Assembly (NCBI RefSeq): GCF_051020975.1
Contig: NW_027478172.1
Coordinates: 1,674,001 to 1,738,000, forward strand
Direction: 5' to 3'
Source of the DNA: Osmia lignaria lignaria
Taxonomy: Eukaryota > Arthropoda > Insecta > Hymenoptera > Megachilidae
DNA length: 64,000 bases
Shown: piece by piece, positions 10,587-22,823 of the stretch
Position numbering within the stretch: position 1 is the first letter of the stretch
Layout of the letters: every line of letters starts with the position of its first letter
Notes under the pieces: model-generated
Told to the model about the DNA's origin: nothing
The model's database searches: none
What the model saw: only the letters and a program-made list of their open reading frames with translations
Program-made: the position numbers and the translations under genes

Positions 10587-13162
10587 TTGCAGATTTATCT
10601 CAAGGGAAGGGGTCTGACGGACATACTTCGAGATCTTTCTTCTTCTTGTTGTTCTTCTTCTGCACAGCTAAGCTGGAAGTGGCATTTGCAGCTCGCAATA
10701 GTGCAGAGTTATCTCAAAGAAAGGGGCCACGGTGTTTTTGTATCTCTATTATGTTGGTGCGGCTTCGGAACTTTTAAATATCTTGATATATCTCGAGAAC
10801 TACGCATCTGAACAAAAAATATCATAGAACATAAAAAGTAGGAAACTTGATTCTCTACAAATAAGGTCTCTTAACATTTTGCCATAGCTCGCTTCGTTTC
10901 CGAGATATTTGCAGATTTATCTCAAGGGAAGGGGCCTGACGGACATATTTCGAGATATCTCTTCTTCTTGTTGTTCTTCTTCTGCACAGCTAAGCTGGAA
11001 GTGGCATTTGCAGCTCGCAATAGTGCAGAGTTATCTCAAAGAAAGGGGCCACGGTGTTTCTGTATCTCTATTATGTTGCTGCGGCTTCGGAACTTTTAAA
11101 TATCTTGATATATCTCGAGAACTACGCATCTGATCAAAAAATATCATAGAACATAAAAAGTAGGAAACTTAATTCTCTACAGAAAAGGTCTCTTAACATT
11201 TTGCCATAGCTCGCTTCGTTTCCGAGATATTTGCAGATTTATCTCAAGGGAAGGGGCCTAACGGACATATTTCGTGATATTTCTTCTTCTTGTTGTTCTT
11301 CGTCTGCACAGCTAAGCTGGAAGTGGCATTTGCAGCGCGCAATAGTGCAGAGTTATCTCAAAGAAAGGGGCCACGGTGTTTCTGTATCTCTATTATGTTG
11401 GTGCGGCTTCGGAATTTCAAAATATCTCGATATATCTCGAAAACTACGCTTCTGATCAAAAAATATCATACAACATAAAAAGTAGGAAACTTAATTCTCT
11501 ACAAAAAAGGTCTCTTAACATTTTGCCATAGCTCGCTTCGTTTCCGAGATATTTGCAGATTTATCTCAAGGGTAGGTGCCTGACGGACATATTTCGAGAT
11601 ATTTCTTCTTCTTGTTGTGCTTCTTCTGCACAGCTAAGCTGGAAGCGGCATTTGCAGCTCGCAATAGTGCAGAGTTATCTCAAAGAAAGGGGCCACGGTG
11701 TTTCTGTACCTCTATTATGTTGGTGCAGCTTCGGAGCTTTTAAATATCTTGATATATCTCGAGAACTACGCATCTGATCAAAAAATATCATAGTACATAA
11801 AAAGTAGGAAACTTAATTCTCTACAAAAAAGGTATCGTAACATTTTGCCATAGCTCGCTTCGTTTCCGAGATATTTGCAGATTTATCTCAAGGGAAGGGG
11901 TCTGACGGACATACTTCGAGATCTTTCTTCTTCTTGTTGTTCTTCTTCTGCACAGCTAAGCTGGAAGTGGCATTTGCAGCTCGCAATAGTGCAGAGTTAT
12001 CTCAAAGAAAGGGGCCACGGTGTTTTTGTATCTCTATTATGTTGGTGCGGCTTCGGAACTTTTAAATATCTTGATATATCTCGAGAACTACGCATCTGAA
12101 CAAAAAATATCATAGAACATAAAAAGTAGGAAACTTGATTCTCTACAAATAAGGTCTCTTAACATTTTGCCATAGCTCGCTTCGTTTCCGAGATATTTGC
12201 AGATTTATCTCAAGGGAAGGGGCCTGACGGACATATTTCGAGATATCTCTTCTTCTTGTTGTTCTTCTTCTGCACAGCTAAGCTGGAAGTGGCATTTGCA
12301 GCTCGCAATAGTGCAGAGTTATCTCAAAGAAAGGGGCCACGGTGTTTCTGTATCTCTATTATGTTGCTGCGGCTTCGGAACTTTTAAATATCTTGATATA
12401 TCTCGAGAACTACGCATCTGATCAAAAAATATCATAGAACATAAAAAGTAGGAAACTTAATTCTCTACAGAAAAGGTCTCTTAACATTTTGCCATAGCTC
12501 GCTTCGTTTCCGAGATATTTGCAGATTTATCTCAAGGGAAGGGGCCTAACGGACATATTTCGTGATATTTCTTCTTCTTGTTGTTCTTCGTCTGCACAGC
12601 TAAGCTGGAAGTGGCATTTGCAGCGCGCAATAGTGCAGAGTTATCTCAAAGAAAGGGGCCACGGTGTTTCTGTATCTCTATTATGTTGGTGCGGCTTCGG
12701 AATTTTAAAATATCTCGATATATCTCGAAAACTACGCATCTGATCAAAAAATATCATACAACATAAAAAGTAGGAAACTTAATTCTCTACAAAAAAGGTC
12801 TCTTAACATTTTGCCATAGCTCGCTTCGTTTCCGAGATATTTGCAGATTTATCTCAAGGGTAGGTGCCTGACGGACATATTTCGAGATATTTCTTCTTCT
12901 TGTTGTGCTTCTTCTGCACAGCTAAGCTGGAAGCGGCATTTGCAGCTCGCAATAGTGCAGAGTTATCTCAAAGAAAGGGGCCACGGTGTTTCTGTACCTC
13001 TATTATGTTGGTGCAGCTTCGGAGCTTTTAAATATCTTGATATATCTCGAGAACTACGCATCTGATCAAAAAATATCATAGTACATAAAAAGTAGGAAAC
13101 TTAATTCTCTACAAAAAAGGTATCGTAACATTTTGCCATAGCTCGCTTCGTTTCCGAGATAT
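10587..13162 (+). repeat. 4-monomer unit M-N-O-P, two tandem copies (inside 30-mer copy 1)
   Basis: Two 1288-bp units occupy 10587-11874 and 11875-13162. In order, the four types carry CGAGATCTTTC (M), ATGTTGCTGCGGC with GATATCTCTTC (N), CTTCGTCTGC with GCAGCGCGC (O), and AGGGTAGGTGCC with TGTGCTTC (P). The two units differ by only a few bases, for example GGAATTTCAAAAT against GGAATTTTAAAAT in O. Confidence 0.92.
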
Positions 13163-15094
13163 TTGCAGATTTATCTCAAGGGAAGGGGTCTGACGGACAT
13201 ACTTCGAGATCTTTCTTCTTCTTGTTGTTCTTCTTCTGCACAGCTAAGCTGGAAGTGGCATTTGCAGCTCGCAATAGTGCAGAGTTATCTCAAAGAAAGG
13301 GGCCACGGTGTTTTTGTATCTCTATTATGTTGGTGCGGCTTCGGAACTTTTAAATATCTTGATATATCTCGAGAACTACGCATCTGAACAAAAAATATCA
13401 TAGAACATAAAAAGTAGGAAACTTGATTCTCTACAAATAAGGTCTCTTAACATTTTGCCATAGCTCGCTTCGTTTCCGAGATATTTGCAGATTTATCTCA
13501 AGGGAAGGGGCCTGACGGACATATTTCGAGATATTTCTTCTTCTTGTTGTTCTTCTTTTGCACAGCTAAGCGGGAAGTGGCATTCGCAGCTCGCAATAGT
13601 GCAGAGTTATCTCAAAGAAAGGGGCCACGGTGTTTTTGTATCTCTATTATGTTGGTGCGGCTTCGGAACTTTTAAATATCTTGATATATCTCGAGAACTA
13701 CGCATCTGAACAAAAAATATCATAGAACATAAAAAGTAGGAAACTTGATTCTCTACAAATAAGGTCTCTTAACATTTTGCCATAGCTCGCTTCGTTTCCG
13801 AGATATTTGCAGATTTATCTCAAGGTAAGGGGCCTGACGGACATATTTCGAGATATTTCTTCTTCTTGTTGTTCTTCTTTTGCACAGCTAAGCGGGAAGT
13901 GGCATTTGCAGCTCGCAATAGTGCAGAGTTATCTCAAAGAAAGGGGCCACTGTGTTTCTGTATCTCTATTATGTTGGTGCGGCTTCGGAACTTTTAAATA
14001 TCTTGATATATCTCGAGAACTACGCATCTGATCAAAAAATATCATAGAACATAAAAAGTAGGAAACTTAATTCTCTACAAGAAAGGTCTCTTAAAATTTT
14101 GCCATAGCTCGCTTCGTTTCCGAGATATTTGCAGATTTATCTCAAGGGAAGGGGCCTGACGGACATATTTCGAGATATTTCTTCTTCTTGTTGTTCTTCT
14201 TCTGCACAGCTAAGCTGGAAGTGGCATTTGCAGCTCGCAATAGTGCAGAGTTATCTCAAAGAAAGGGGCCACGGTGTTTCTGTATCTCTATTATGTTGCT
14301 GCGGCTTCGGAACTTTTAAATATCTTGATATATCTCGAGAACTACGCATCTGATCAAAAAATATCATAGAACATAAAAAGTAGGAAACTTAATTCTCTAC
14401 AGAAAAGGTCTCTTAACATTTTGCCATAGCTCGCTTCGTTTCCGAGATATTTGCAGATTTATCTCAAGGGAAGGGGCCTAACGGACATATTTCGTGATAT
14501 TTCTTCTTCTTGTTGTTCTTCGTCTGCACAGCTAAGCTGGAAGTGGCATTTGCAGCGCGCAATAGTGCAGAGTTATCTCAAAGAAAGGGGCCACGGTGTT
14601 TCTGTATCTCTATTATGTTGGTGCGGCTTCGGAATTTTAAAATATCTCGATATATCTCGAAAACTACGCTTCTGATCAAAAAATATCATACAACATAAAA
14701 AGTAGGAAACTTAATTCTCTACAAAAAAGGTCTCTTAACATTTTGCCATAGCTCGCTTCGTTTCCGAGATATTTGCAGATTTATCTCAAGGGTAGGTGCC
14801 TGACGGACATATTTCGAGATATTTCTTCTTCTTGTTGTGCTTCTTCTGCACAGCTAAGCTGGAAGCGGCATTTGCAGCTCGCAATAGTGCAGAGTTATCT
14901 CAAAGAAAGGGGCCACGGTGTTTCTGTACCTCTATTATGTTGGTGCAGCTTCGGAGCTTTTAAATATCTTGATATATCTCGAGAACTACGCATCTGATCA
15001 AAAAATATCATAGTACATAAAAAGTAGGAAACTTAATTCTCTACAAAAAAGGTATCGTAACATTTTGCCATAGCTCGCTTCGTTTCCGAGATAT
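13163..15094 (+). repeat. 6-monomer unit M-Q-R-N-O-P, one copy (inside 30-mer copy 1)
   Basis: It resembles the M-N-O-P 4-mer with two monomers inserted after M. Q and R both carry CTTTTGCAC and AAGCGGGAAG; Q has an M-type tail (CTGAACAAAA, CTTGATTC) and R has CCACTGTG. The N in this unit reads GATATTTCTTC, whereas the N copies of the 4-mers read GATATCTCTTC, which marks two N lineages. Private changes here are GCATTCGCAGC in Q and CAAGGTAAGG in R. Confidence 0.9.
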
Positions 15095-17671
15095 TTGCAG
15101 ATTTATCTCAAGGGAAGGGGTCTGACGGACATACTTCGAGATCTTTCTTCTTCTTGTTGTTCTTCTTCTGCACAGCTAAGCTGGAAGTGGCATTTGCAGC
15201 TCGCAATAGTGCAGAGTTACCTCAAAGAAAGGGGCCACGGTGTTTTTGTATCTCTATTATGTTGGTGCGGCTTCGGAACTTTTAAATATCTTGATATATC
15301 TCGAGAACTACGCATCTGAACAAAAAATATCATAGAACATAAAAAGTAGGAAACTTGATTCTCTACAAATAAGGTCTCTTAACATTTTGCCATAGCTCGC
15401 TTCGTTTCCGAGATATTTGCAGATTTATCTCAAGGGAAGGGGCCTGACGGACATATTTCGAGATATTTCTTCTTCTTGTTGTTCTTCTTCTGCACAGCTA
15501 AGCTGGAAGTGGCATTTGCAGCTCGCAATAGTGCAGAGTTATCTCAAAGAAAGGGGCCACAGTGTTTCTGTATCTCTATTATGTTGGTGCGGCTTCGGAA
15601 CTTTTAAATATCTTGATATATCTCGAGAACTACGCATCTGATCAAAAAATATTATAGAACATAAAAAGTAGGAAACTTAATTCTCTACAAATAAGGTCTC
15701 TTAACATTTTGCCATAGCTCGCTTCGTTTCCGAGATATTTGCAGATTTATCTCAAGGGAAGGGGCCTGACGGACATATTTCGAGATATTTCTTCTTCTTG
15801 TTGTTCTTCTTCTGCGCAGCTAAGCTGGAAGTGGCATTTGCAGCTCGCAATAGTGCAGAGTTATCTCAAAGAAAGGGGCCACGGTGTTTCTGTATCTCTA
15901 TTATGTTGGTGCGGCTTCGGAACTTTTAAATATCTTGATATATCTCGAGAACTACGCGTCTGATCAAAAAATATCATAGAACATAAAAAGTAGGAAACAT
16001 AATTCTCTACAAAAAAGGTCTCTTAACATTTTGCCATAGCTCGCTTCGTTTCCGAGATATTTGCAGATATATCTCAAGGGAAGGGGCCTGACGGACATAT
16101 TTCGAGATATTTGTTCTTCTTGTTGTTCTTCTTCTGCACAGCTAAGCTGGAAGTGGCATTTGCAGCTCGCAATAGTGCAGAGTTATCTCAAAGAAAGGGG
16201 CCACGGTGTTTCTGAAATCTCTATTATGTTGGTGCGGCTTCGGAACTTTTAAATATCTCGATAAACCTCGAGATCTACACATCTGATCAAAAAATATCAT
16301 ATAACATAAAAAGTAGGAAACTTAATTCTCTACAAAAAAGGTCTCTTAACATTTTGCCATAGCTCGCTTCGTTTCCGAGATATTTGCAGATTTATCTCAA
16401 GGGAAGGGGCCTGACGGACATATTTCGAGATATTTCTTCTTCTTGTTGTTCTTCTTCCGCACAGCTAAGCTGGAAGTGGCATTTGCAGCTCGCAATAGTG
16501 CAGCGTTATCTCAAAGAAAGGGGCCACGGTGTTTCTGTATCTCTATTATGTTGGTGCGGCTTCGGAACTTTTAAATATCTTGATATATCTCGAGAACTAC
16601 GCATCTGATCAAAAAATATCATAGAACATAAAAAGTAGGAAACTTAATTCTCTACAAATAAGGTCTCTTAACATTTTGCCATAGCTCGCTTCGTTTCCGA
16701 GATATTTGCTGATTTATCTCAAGGGAAGGGGCCTGACGGACATATTTCGAGATATTTCTTCTTCTTGTTGTTCTTCTTTTGCACAGCTAAGCGGGAAGTG
16801 GCATTTGCAGCTCGCAATAGTGCAGAGTTATCTCAAAGAAAGGGGCCACTGTGTTTCTGTATCTCTATTATGTTGGTGCGGCTTCGGAACTTTTAAATAT
16901 CTTGATATATCTCGAGAACTACGCATCTGATCAAAAAATATCATAGAACATAAAAAGTAGGAAACTTAATTCTCTACAAATAAGGTCTCTTAACATTTTG
17001 CCATAGCTCGCTTCGTTTCCGAGATATTTGCAGATTTATCTCAAGGGAAGGGGCCTGACGGACATATTTCGAGATATTTCTTCTTCTTGTTGTTCTTCTT
17101 CTGCACAGCTAAGCTGGAAGTGGCATTTGCAGCTCGCAATAGTGCAGAGTTATCTCAAAGAAAGGGGCCACGGTGTTTCTGTATCTCTATTATGTTGGTG
17201 CGGCTTCGGAATTTTTAAATATCTCGATATATCTCGAAAACTACGCTTCTGATCAAAAAATATCATAGAACATAGATTGTAGGAAACATAATTCTCTACA
17301 AAAAAGGTCTCCCAACATTTTGCCATAGCTCGCTTGGTTTCCGAGATATTTGCAGATTTATCTCAAGGGAAGGGGCCTGACGGACATATTTCGAAATATT
17401 TCTTCTTCTTGTTGTTCTTCATCTGCACAGCTAAGCTGGAAGTGGCATTTGCAGCTCGCAATAGTGCAGAGTTATCTCAAAGAAAGGGGCCACGGTGTTT
17501 CTGTACCTCTATTATGTTGGTGCAGCTTCGGAGCTTTTAAATATCTTGATATATCTCGAGAACTACGCATCTGATCAAAAAATATCATACTACATAAAAA
17601 GTAGGAAACTTAATTCTCTACATAAAAGGTCTCTTAACATTTTGCCATAGCTCTCTTTGTTTCCGAGATAT

Positions 17672-17993
17672 TTGCAGATTTATCTCAAGGGAAGGGGCCT
17701 AACGGACATATTTCGTGATATTTCTTCTTCTTGTTGTTCTTCTTCTGCACAGCTAAGCTGGAAGTGGCATTTGCAGCTCGCAGTAGTGCAGAGTTATCTC
17801 AAAGAAAGGGGCCACGGTGTTTCTGTATCTCTATTATGTTGGTGCGGCTTCGGAACTTTTAAATATCTTGATATATCTCGAGAACTACGCATCTGATCAA
17901 AAAATAGCATAGAACATAAAAAGTAGGAAACTTAATTCTCTACAAGAAAGGTATCTTAACATTTGGCCATAGCTCGCTTCGTTTCCGAGATAT
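17672..17993 (+). other. Chimeric monomer C / D-tail at the 30-mer junction
   Basis: The body is C type (CTAACGG, CGTGATATTTC, AATAGCAT up to 17909). From 17934 the tail matches the tail of the D copy at 8011 (CTTAATTC, CAAGAAAGGTATC, ACATTTGGCC), a combination otherwise seen only just before F at 8333. The switch lies between 17907 and 17934. This is the joint created when the segment beginning in the D tail and ending in C was tandemly duplicated. Confidence 0.85.
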
Positions 17994-20247
17994 TTGCAGA
18001 TTTATCTCAAGGGAAGGGGCCTGACGGACATATTTCGAGATATTTCTTCTTCTTGTTCTTCTTCTTCTGCACAGCTAAGCTGGAAGTGGCATCTGCAGGT
18101 CGCAATAGTGCAGATTTATCTCAAAGAAAGGGGTCACGGTGTTTCTGTATCTCTATTATGTTGGTGCGGCTTCGGAACTTTTAAATATGTCGATATATCT
18201 CGAAAACTACGCTTCTGATCAAAAAATATCATAGAACGTAAATTGTAGGAAACATAATTCTCTACAAAAAAGGTCTCTCAACATTTTGCCATAGCTCGGT
18301 TCGTTTCCGAGATATTTGCAGATTTATCTCAAGGGAAGGGGTCTGACGGACATATTTCGAGATATTTCTTCTTCTTGTTGTTCTTCTTCTGCACAGCTAA
18401 ACTGGAAGTGGCATTTGCAGCACGCAATAGTGCAGAGTTATCTCAAAGAAAGAGGCCACTGTGTTTCTGTACCTCTATTACGTTGGTACAGCTTCGGAAC
18501 TTTTAAATATCTTGATATATCTCGAAAACTACGCTTCTGATCAAAAAATATCATAGAACATAAATTGTAGGAAACATAATTCTCTACAAAAAAGGTCTCC
18601 TAACATTTTGCCATAGCTCGCTTGGTTTCCGAGATATTTGCAGATTTATCTCAAGGGAAGGGGCCTGACGGACATATTTCGAAATATTTCTTCTTCTTGT
18701 TGTTCTTCTCCTGCACAGCTAAGCTGGAAGTGGCATTTGCAGCTCGCAATAGTGCAGAGTTATCTCAAAGAAAGGGGCCACGGTGTGTCTGTTCCTCTAT
18801 TATGTTGGTGCAGCTTCGGAGCTTTTAAATATCTTGATATATCTCGAGAACTACGCATCTGATCAAAAAATATCATAGAACATAAATTATAGGAAACATA
18901 ATTCTCTACAAAAAAGGTCTCTTAACATTTTGCCATAGCTCGCATCGTTTCCGAGATATTTGCAGATTTATCTCAAGGGAAGGGGCCTGACGGACATATT
19001 TCGAGATATTTCTTCTTCTTGTTGTTCTTCTTCTGCACAGCTAAGCTGGAAGTGGCATCTGCAGGTCGCAATAGTGCAGAGTTATCTCAAAGAAAGGGGT
19101 CACGGTGTTTCTGTATCTCTATTATGTTGGTGCGGCTTCGGAACTTTTAAATATGTCGATATATCTCGAAAACTACGCTTCTGATCAAAAAATATCATAG
19201 AACGTAAATTGTAGGAAATATAATTCTCTACAAAAAAGGTCTCTTAACATTTTGCCATAGCTCGCTTCGTTTCCAAGATATTTGCAGACTTATCTCAAGG
19301 GAAGGGGCCTGACGGACATATTTCGAGATATTTCTTCTTCTTGTTGTTCTTCTTCTGCACAGCTAAGCTGGAAGTGGCCTTTGCAGCTCGCAATAGTGCA
19401 GAGTTATCTCAAAGAAAGGGGCCACGGTGTTTCTGTATCTCTATTTTGTTGGTGCGGCTTCGGAACTTTTAAATATCTTGATATATCTCGAGAACTACGC
19501 TTCTGATCAAAAAATATCATAGAACATAAAAAGTGGGAAACTTAATTCTCTACAAAAAAGATCTCTTAACATTTTCCCATAGCTGGCATCGTTTCCGAGA
19601 TATTTGCAGATTTAGCTCGAGGGAAGGGGCCTGACGGACATATTCCGAGATATTTCTTCTTCTTGTTGTTCCTCTTCTGCACAGCTAAGCTGGAAGTGGC
19701 ATTTGCAGCTCGCAATAGTGCAGAGTTATCTCACGGAAAGAGGCCACGGTGTTTCTGTACCTCTATTATGTTGGTGCAGCTTCGGAACTTTTAAATATCT
19801 TGATATATCTCGAGAACTACGCATCTGATCAAAAAATATCATAGAACATAAAGAGTAGGAAACCTAATTGTCTACAAAAAAGGTCTCGTAACATTTTGCC
19901 GTAGCTCGCTTCGTTTCCGAGATATTTGCAGATTTATCTCAACGGAAGGGGCCTGACGGACATATTTCGAAATATTTCTTCTTCTTGTTGTTCTTCTTCT
20001 GCACAGCTAAGCTGGAAGCGGCATTTGCAGCTCGCAATAGTGCAGAGTTATCTCAAAGAAAGGGGCCACGGTGTTTCTGTACCTCTATTATGTTGGTGCA
20101 GCTTCGGAGCTTTTAAATATCTTGATATATCTCGAGAACTACGCATCTGATCAAAAAATATCATAGTACATAAAAAGTAGGAAACTTAATTCTCTACAAA
20201 AAAGGTATCGTAACATTTTGCCATAGCTCGCTTCGTTTCCGAGATAT

Positions 20248-22823
20248 TTGCAGATTTATCTCAAGGGAAGGGGTCTGACGGACATACTTCGAGATCTTTC
20301 TTCTTCTTGTTGTTCTTCTTCTGCACAGCTAAGCTGGAAGTGGCATTTGCAGCTCGCAATAGTGCAGAGTTATCTCAAAGAAAGGGGCCACGGTGTTTTT
20401 GTATCTCTATTATGTTGGTGCGGCTTCGGAACTTTTAAATATCTTGATATATCTCGAGAACTACGCATCTGAACAAAAAATATCATAGAGCATAAAAAGT
20501 AGGAAACTTGATTCTCTACAAATAAGGTCTCTTAACATTTTGCCATAGCTCGCTTCGTTTCCGAGATATTTGCAGATTTATCTCAAGGGAAGGGGCCTGA
20601 CGGACATATTTCGAGATATCTCTTCTTCTTGTTGTTCTTCTTCTGCACAGCTAAGCTGGAAGTGGCATTTGCAGCTCGCAATAGTGCAGAGTTATCTCAA
20701 AGAAAGGGGCCACGGTGTTTCTGTATCTCTATTATGTTGCTGCGGCTTCGGAACTTTTAAATATCTTGATATATCTCGAGAACTACGCATCTGATCAAAA
20801 AATATCATAGAACATAAAAAGTAGGAAACTTAATTCTCTACAGAAAAGGTCTCTTAACATTTTGCCATAGCTCGCTTCGTTTCCGAGATATTTGCAGATT
20901 TATCTCAAGGGAAGGGGCCTAACGGACATATTTCGTGATATTTCTTCTTCTTGTTGTTCTTCGTCTGCACAGCTAAGCTGGAAGTGGCATTTGCAGCGCG
21001 CAATAGTGCAGAGTTATCTCAAAGAAAGGGGCCACGGTGTTTCTGTATCTCTATTATGTTGGTGCGGCTTCGGAATTTTAAAATATCTCGATATATCTCG
21101 AAAACTACGCTTCTGATCAAAAAATATCATACAACATAAAAAGTAGGAAACTTAATTCTCTACAAAAAAGGTCTCTTAACATTTTGCCATAGCTCGCTTC
21201 GTTTCCGAGATATTTGCAGATTTATCTCAAGGGTAGGTGCCTGACGGACATATTTCGAGATATTTCTTCTTCTTGTTGTGCTTCTTCTGCACAGCTAAGC
21301 TGGAAGCGGCATTTGCAGCTCGCAATAGTGCAGAGTTATCTCAAAGAAAGGGGCCACGGTGTTTCTGTACCTCTATTATGTTGGTGCAGCTTCGGAGCTT
21401 TTAAATATCTTGATATATCTCGAGAACTACGCATCTGATCAAAAAATATCATAGTACATAAAAAGTAGGAAACTTAATTCTCTACAAAAAAGGTATCGTA
21501 ACATTTTGCCATAGCCCGCTTCGTTTCCGAGATATTTGCAGATTTATCTCAAGGGAAGGGGTCTGACGGACATACTTCGAGATCTTTCTTCTTCTTGTTG
21601 TTCTTCTTCTGCACAGCTAAGCTGGAAGTGGCATTTGCAGCTCGCAATAGTGCAGAGTTATCTCAAAGAAAGGGGCCACGGTGTTTTTGTATCTCTATTA
21701 TGTTGGTGCGGCTTCGGAACTTTTAAATATCTTGATATATCTCGAGAACTACGCATCTGAACAAAAAATATCATAGAACATAAAAAGTAGGAAACTTGAT
21801 TCTCTACAAATAAGGTCTCTTAACATTTTGCCATAGCTCGCTTCGTTTCCGAGATATTTGCAGATTTATCTCAAGGGAAGGGGCCTGACGGACATATTTC
21901 GAGATATCTCTTCTTCTTGTTGTTCTTCTTCTGCACAGCTAAGCTGGAAGTGGCATTTGCAGCTCGCAATAGTGCAGAGTTATCTCAAAGAAAGGGGCCA
22001 CGGTGTTTCTGTATCTCTATTATGTTGCTGCGGCTTCGGAACTTTTAAATATCTTGATATATCTCGAGAACTACGCATCTGATCAAAAAATATCATAGAA
22101 CATAAAAAGTAGGAAACTTAATTCTCTACAGAAAAGGTCTCTTAACATTTTGCCATAGCTCGCTTCGTTTCCGAGATATTTGCAGATTTATCTCAAGGGA
22201 AGGGGCCTAACGGACATATTTCGTGATATTTCTTCTTCTTGTTGTTCTTCGTCTGCACAGCTAAGCTGGAAGTGGCATTTGCAGCGCGCAATAGTGCAGA
22301 GTTATCTCAAAGAAAGGGGCCACGGTGTTTCTGTATCTCTATTATGTTGGTGCGGCTTCGGAATTTTAAAATATCTCGATATATCTCGAAAACTACGCTT
22401 CTGATCAAAAAATATCATACAACATAAAAAGTAGGAAACTTAATTCTCTACAAAAAAGGTCTCTTAACATTTTGCCATAGCTCGCTTCGTTTCCGAGATA
22501 TTTGCAGATTTATCTCAAGGGTAGGTGCCTGACGGACATATTTCGAGATATTTCTTCTTCTTGTTGTGCTTCTTCTGCACAGCTAAGCTGGAAGCGGCAT
22601 TTGCAGCTCGCAATAGTGCAGAGTTATCTCAAAGAAAGGGGCCACGGTGTTTCTGTACCTCTATTATGTTGGTGCAGCTTCGGAGCTTTTAAATATCTTG
22701 ATATATCTCGAGAACTACGCATCTGATCAAAAAATATCATAGTACATAAAAAGTAGGAAACTTAATTCTCTACAAAAAAGGTATCGTAACATTTTGCCAT
22801 AGCTCGCTTCGTTTCCGAGATAT
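20248..22823 (+). repeat. 4-monomer unit M-N-O-P, two tandem copies (inside 30-mer copy 2)
   Basis: This is the counterpart of 10587-13162, offset 9661 bp. The same N marker (GATATCTCTTC) is present in both units. Small private changes, such as CATAGAGCAT near 20486 and the GCCCGC change near 21514, separate it from copy 1. Confidence 0.92.

Larger units (their letters stand above)
8333..17993 (+). repeat. 30-monomer higher-order repeat unit, copy 1
   Basis: The order of types is F G H I J K L M N O P M N O P M Q R N O P M S T E U V W A C, 9661 bp (30 x 322 plus one base in E). The same order starts again at 17994. Shared private markers include GCAGGTCGC (F, I), GTTGGTACAGC (G), TATTTTGTTGG (J), GATTTAGCTCG (K) and CTCAACGGAAGG (L). 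Those seven types F to L occur nowhere else in the window. By eye I noticed roughly a dozen differences over the first 21 monomers of the two copies, so identity there is well above 99%. Confidence 0.93.

Noticed and set aside
17334..17540. Other 62-73 codon frames beginning MVSEIF-, MAIARF- or MLFFV- (for example 17334, 8302, 11290)
   Set aside because: All open with TTG created by single substitutions such as CGCTTGGTTTCC or ATTTGGCC, and all lie in a second frame over the same satellite DNA.
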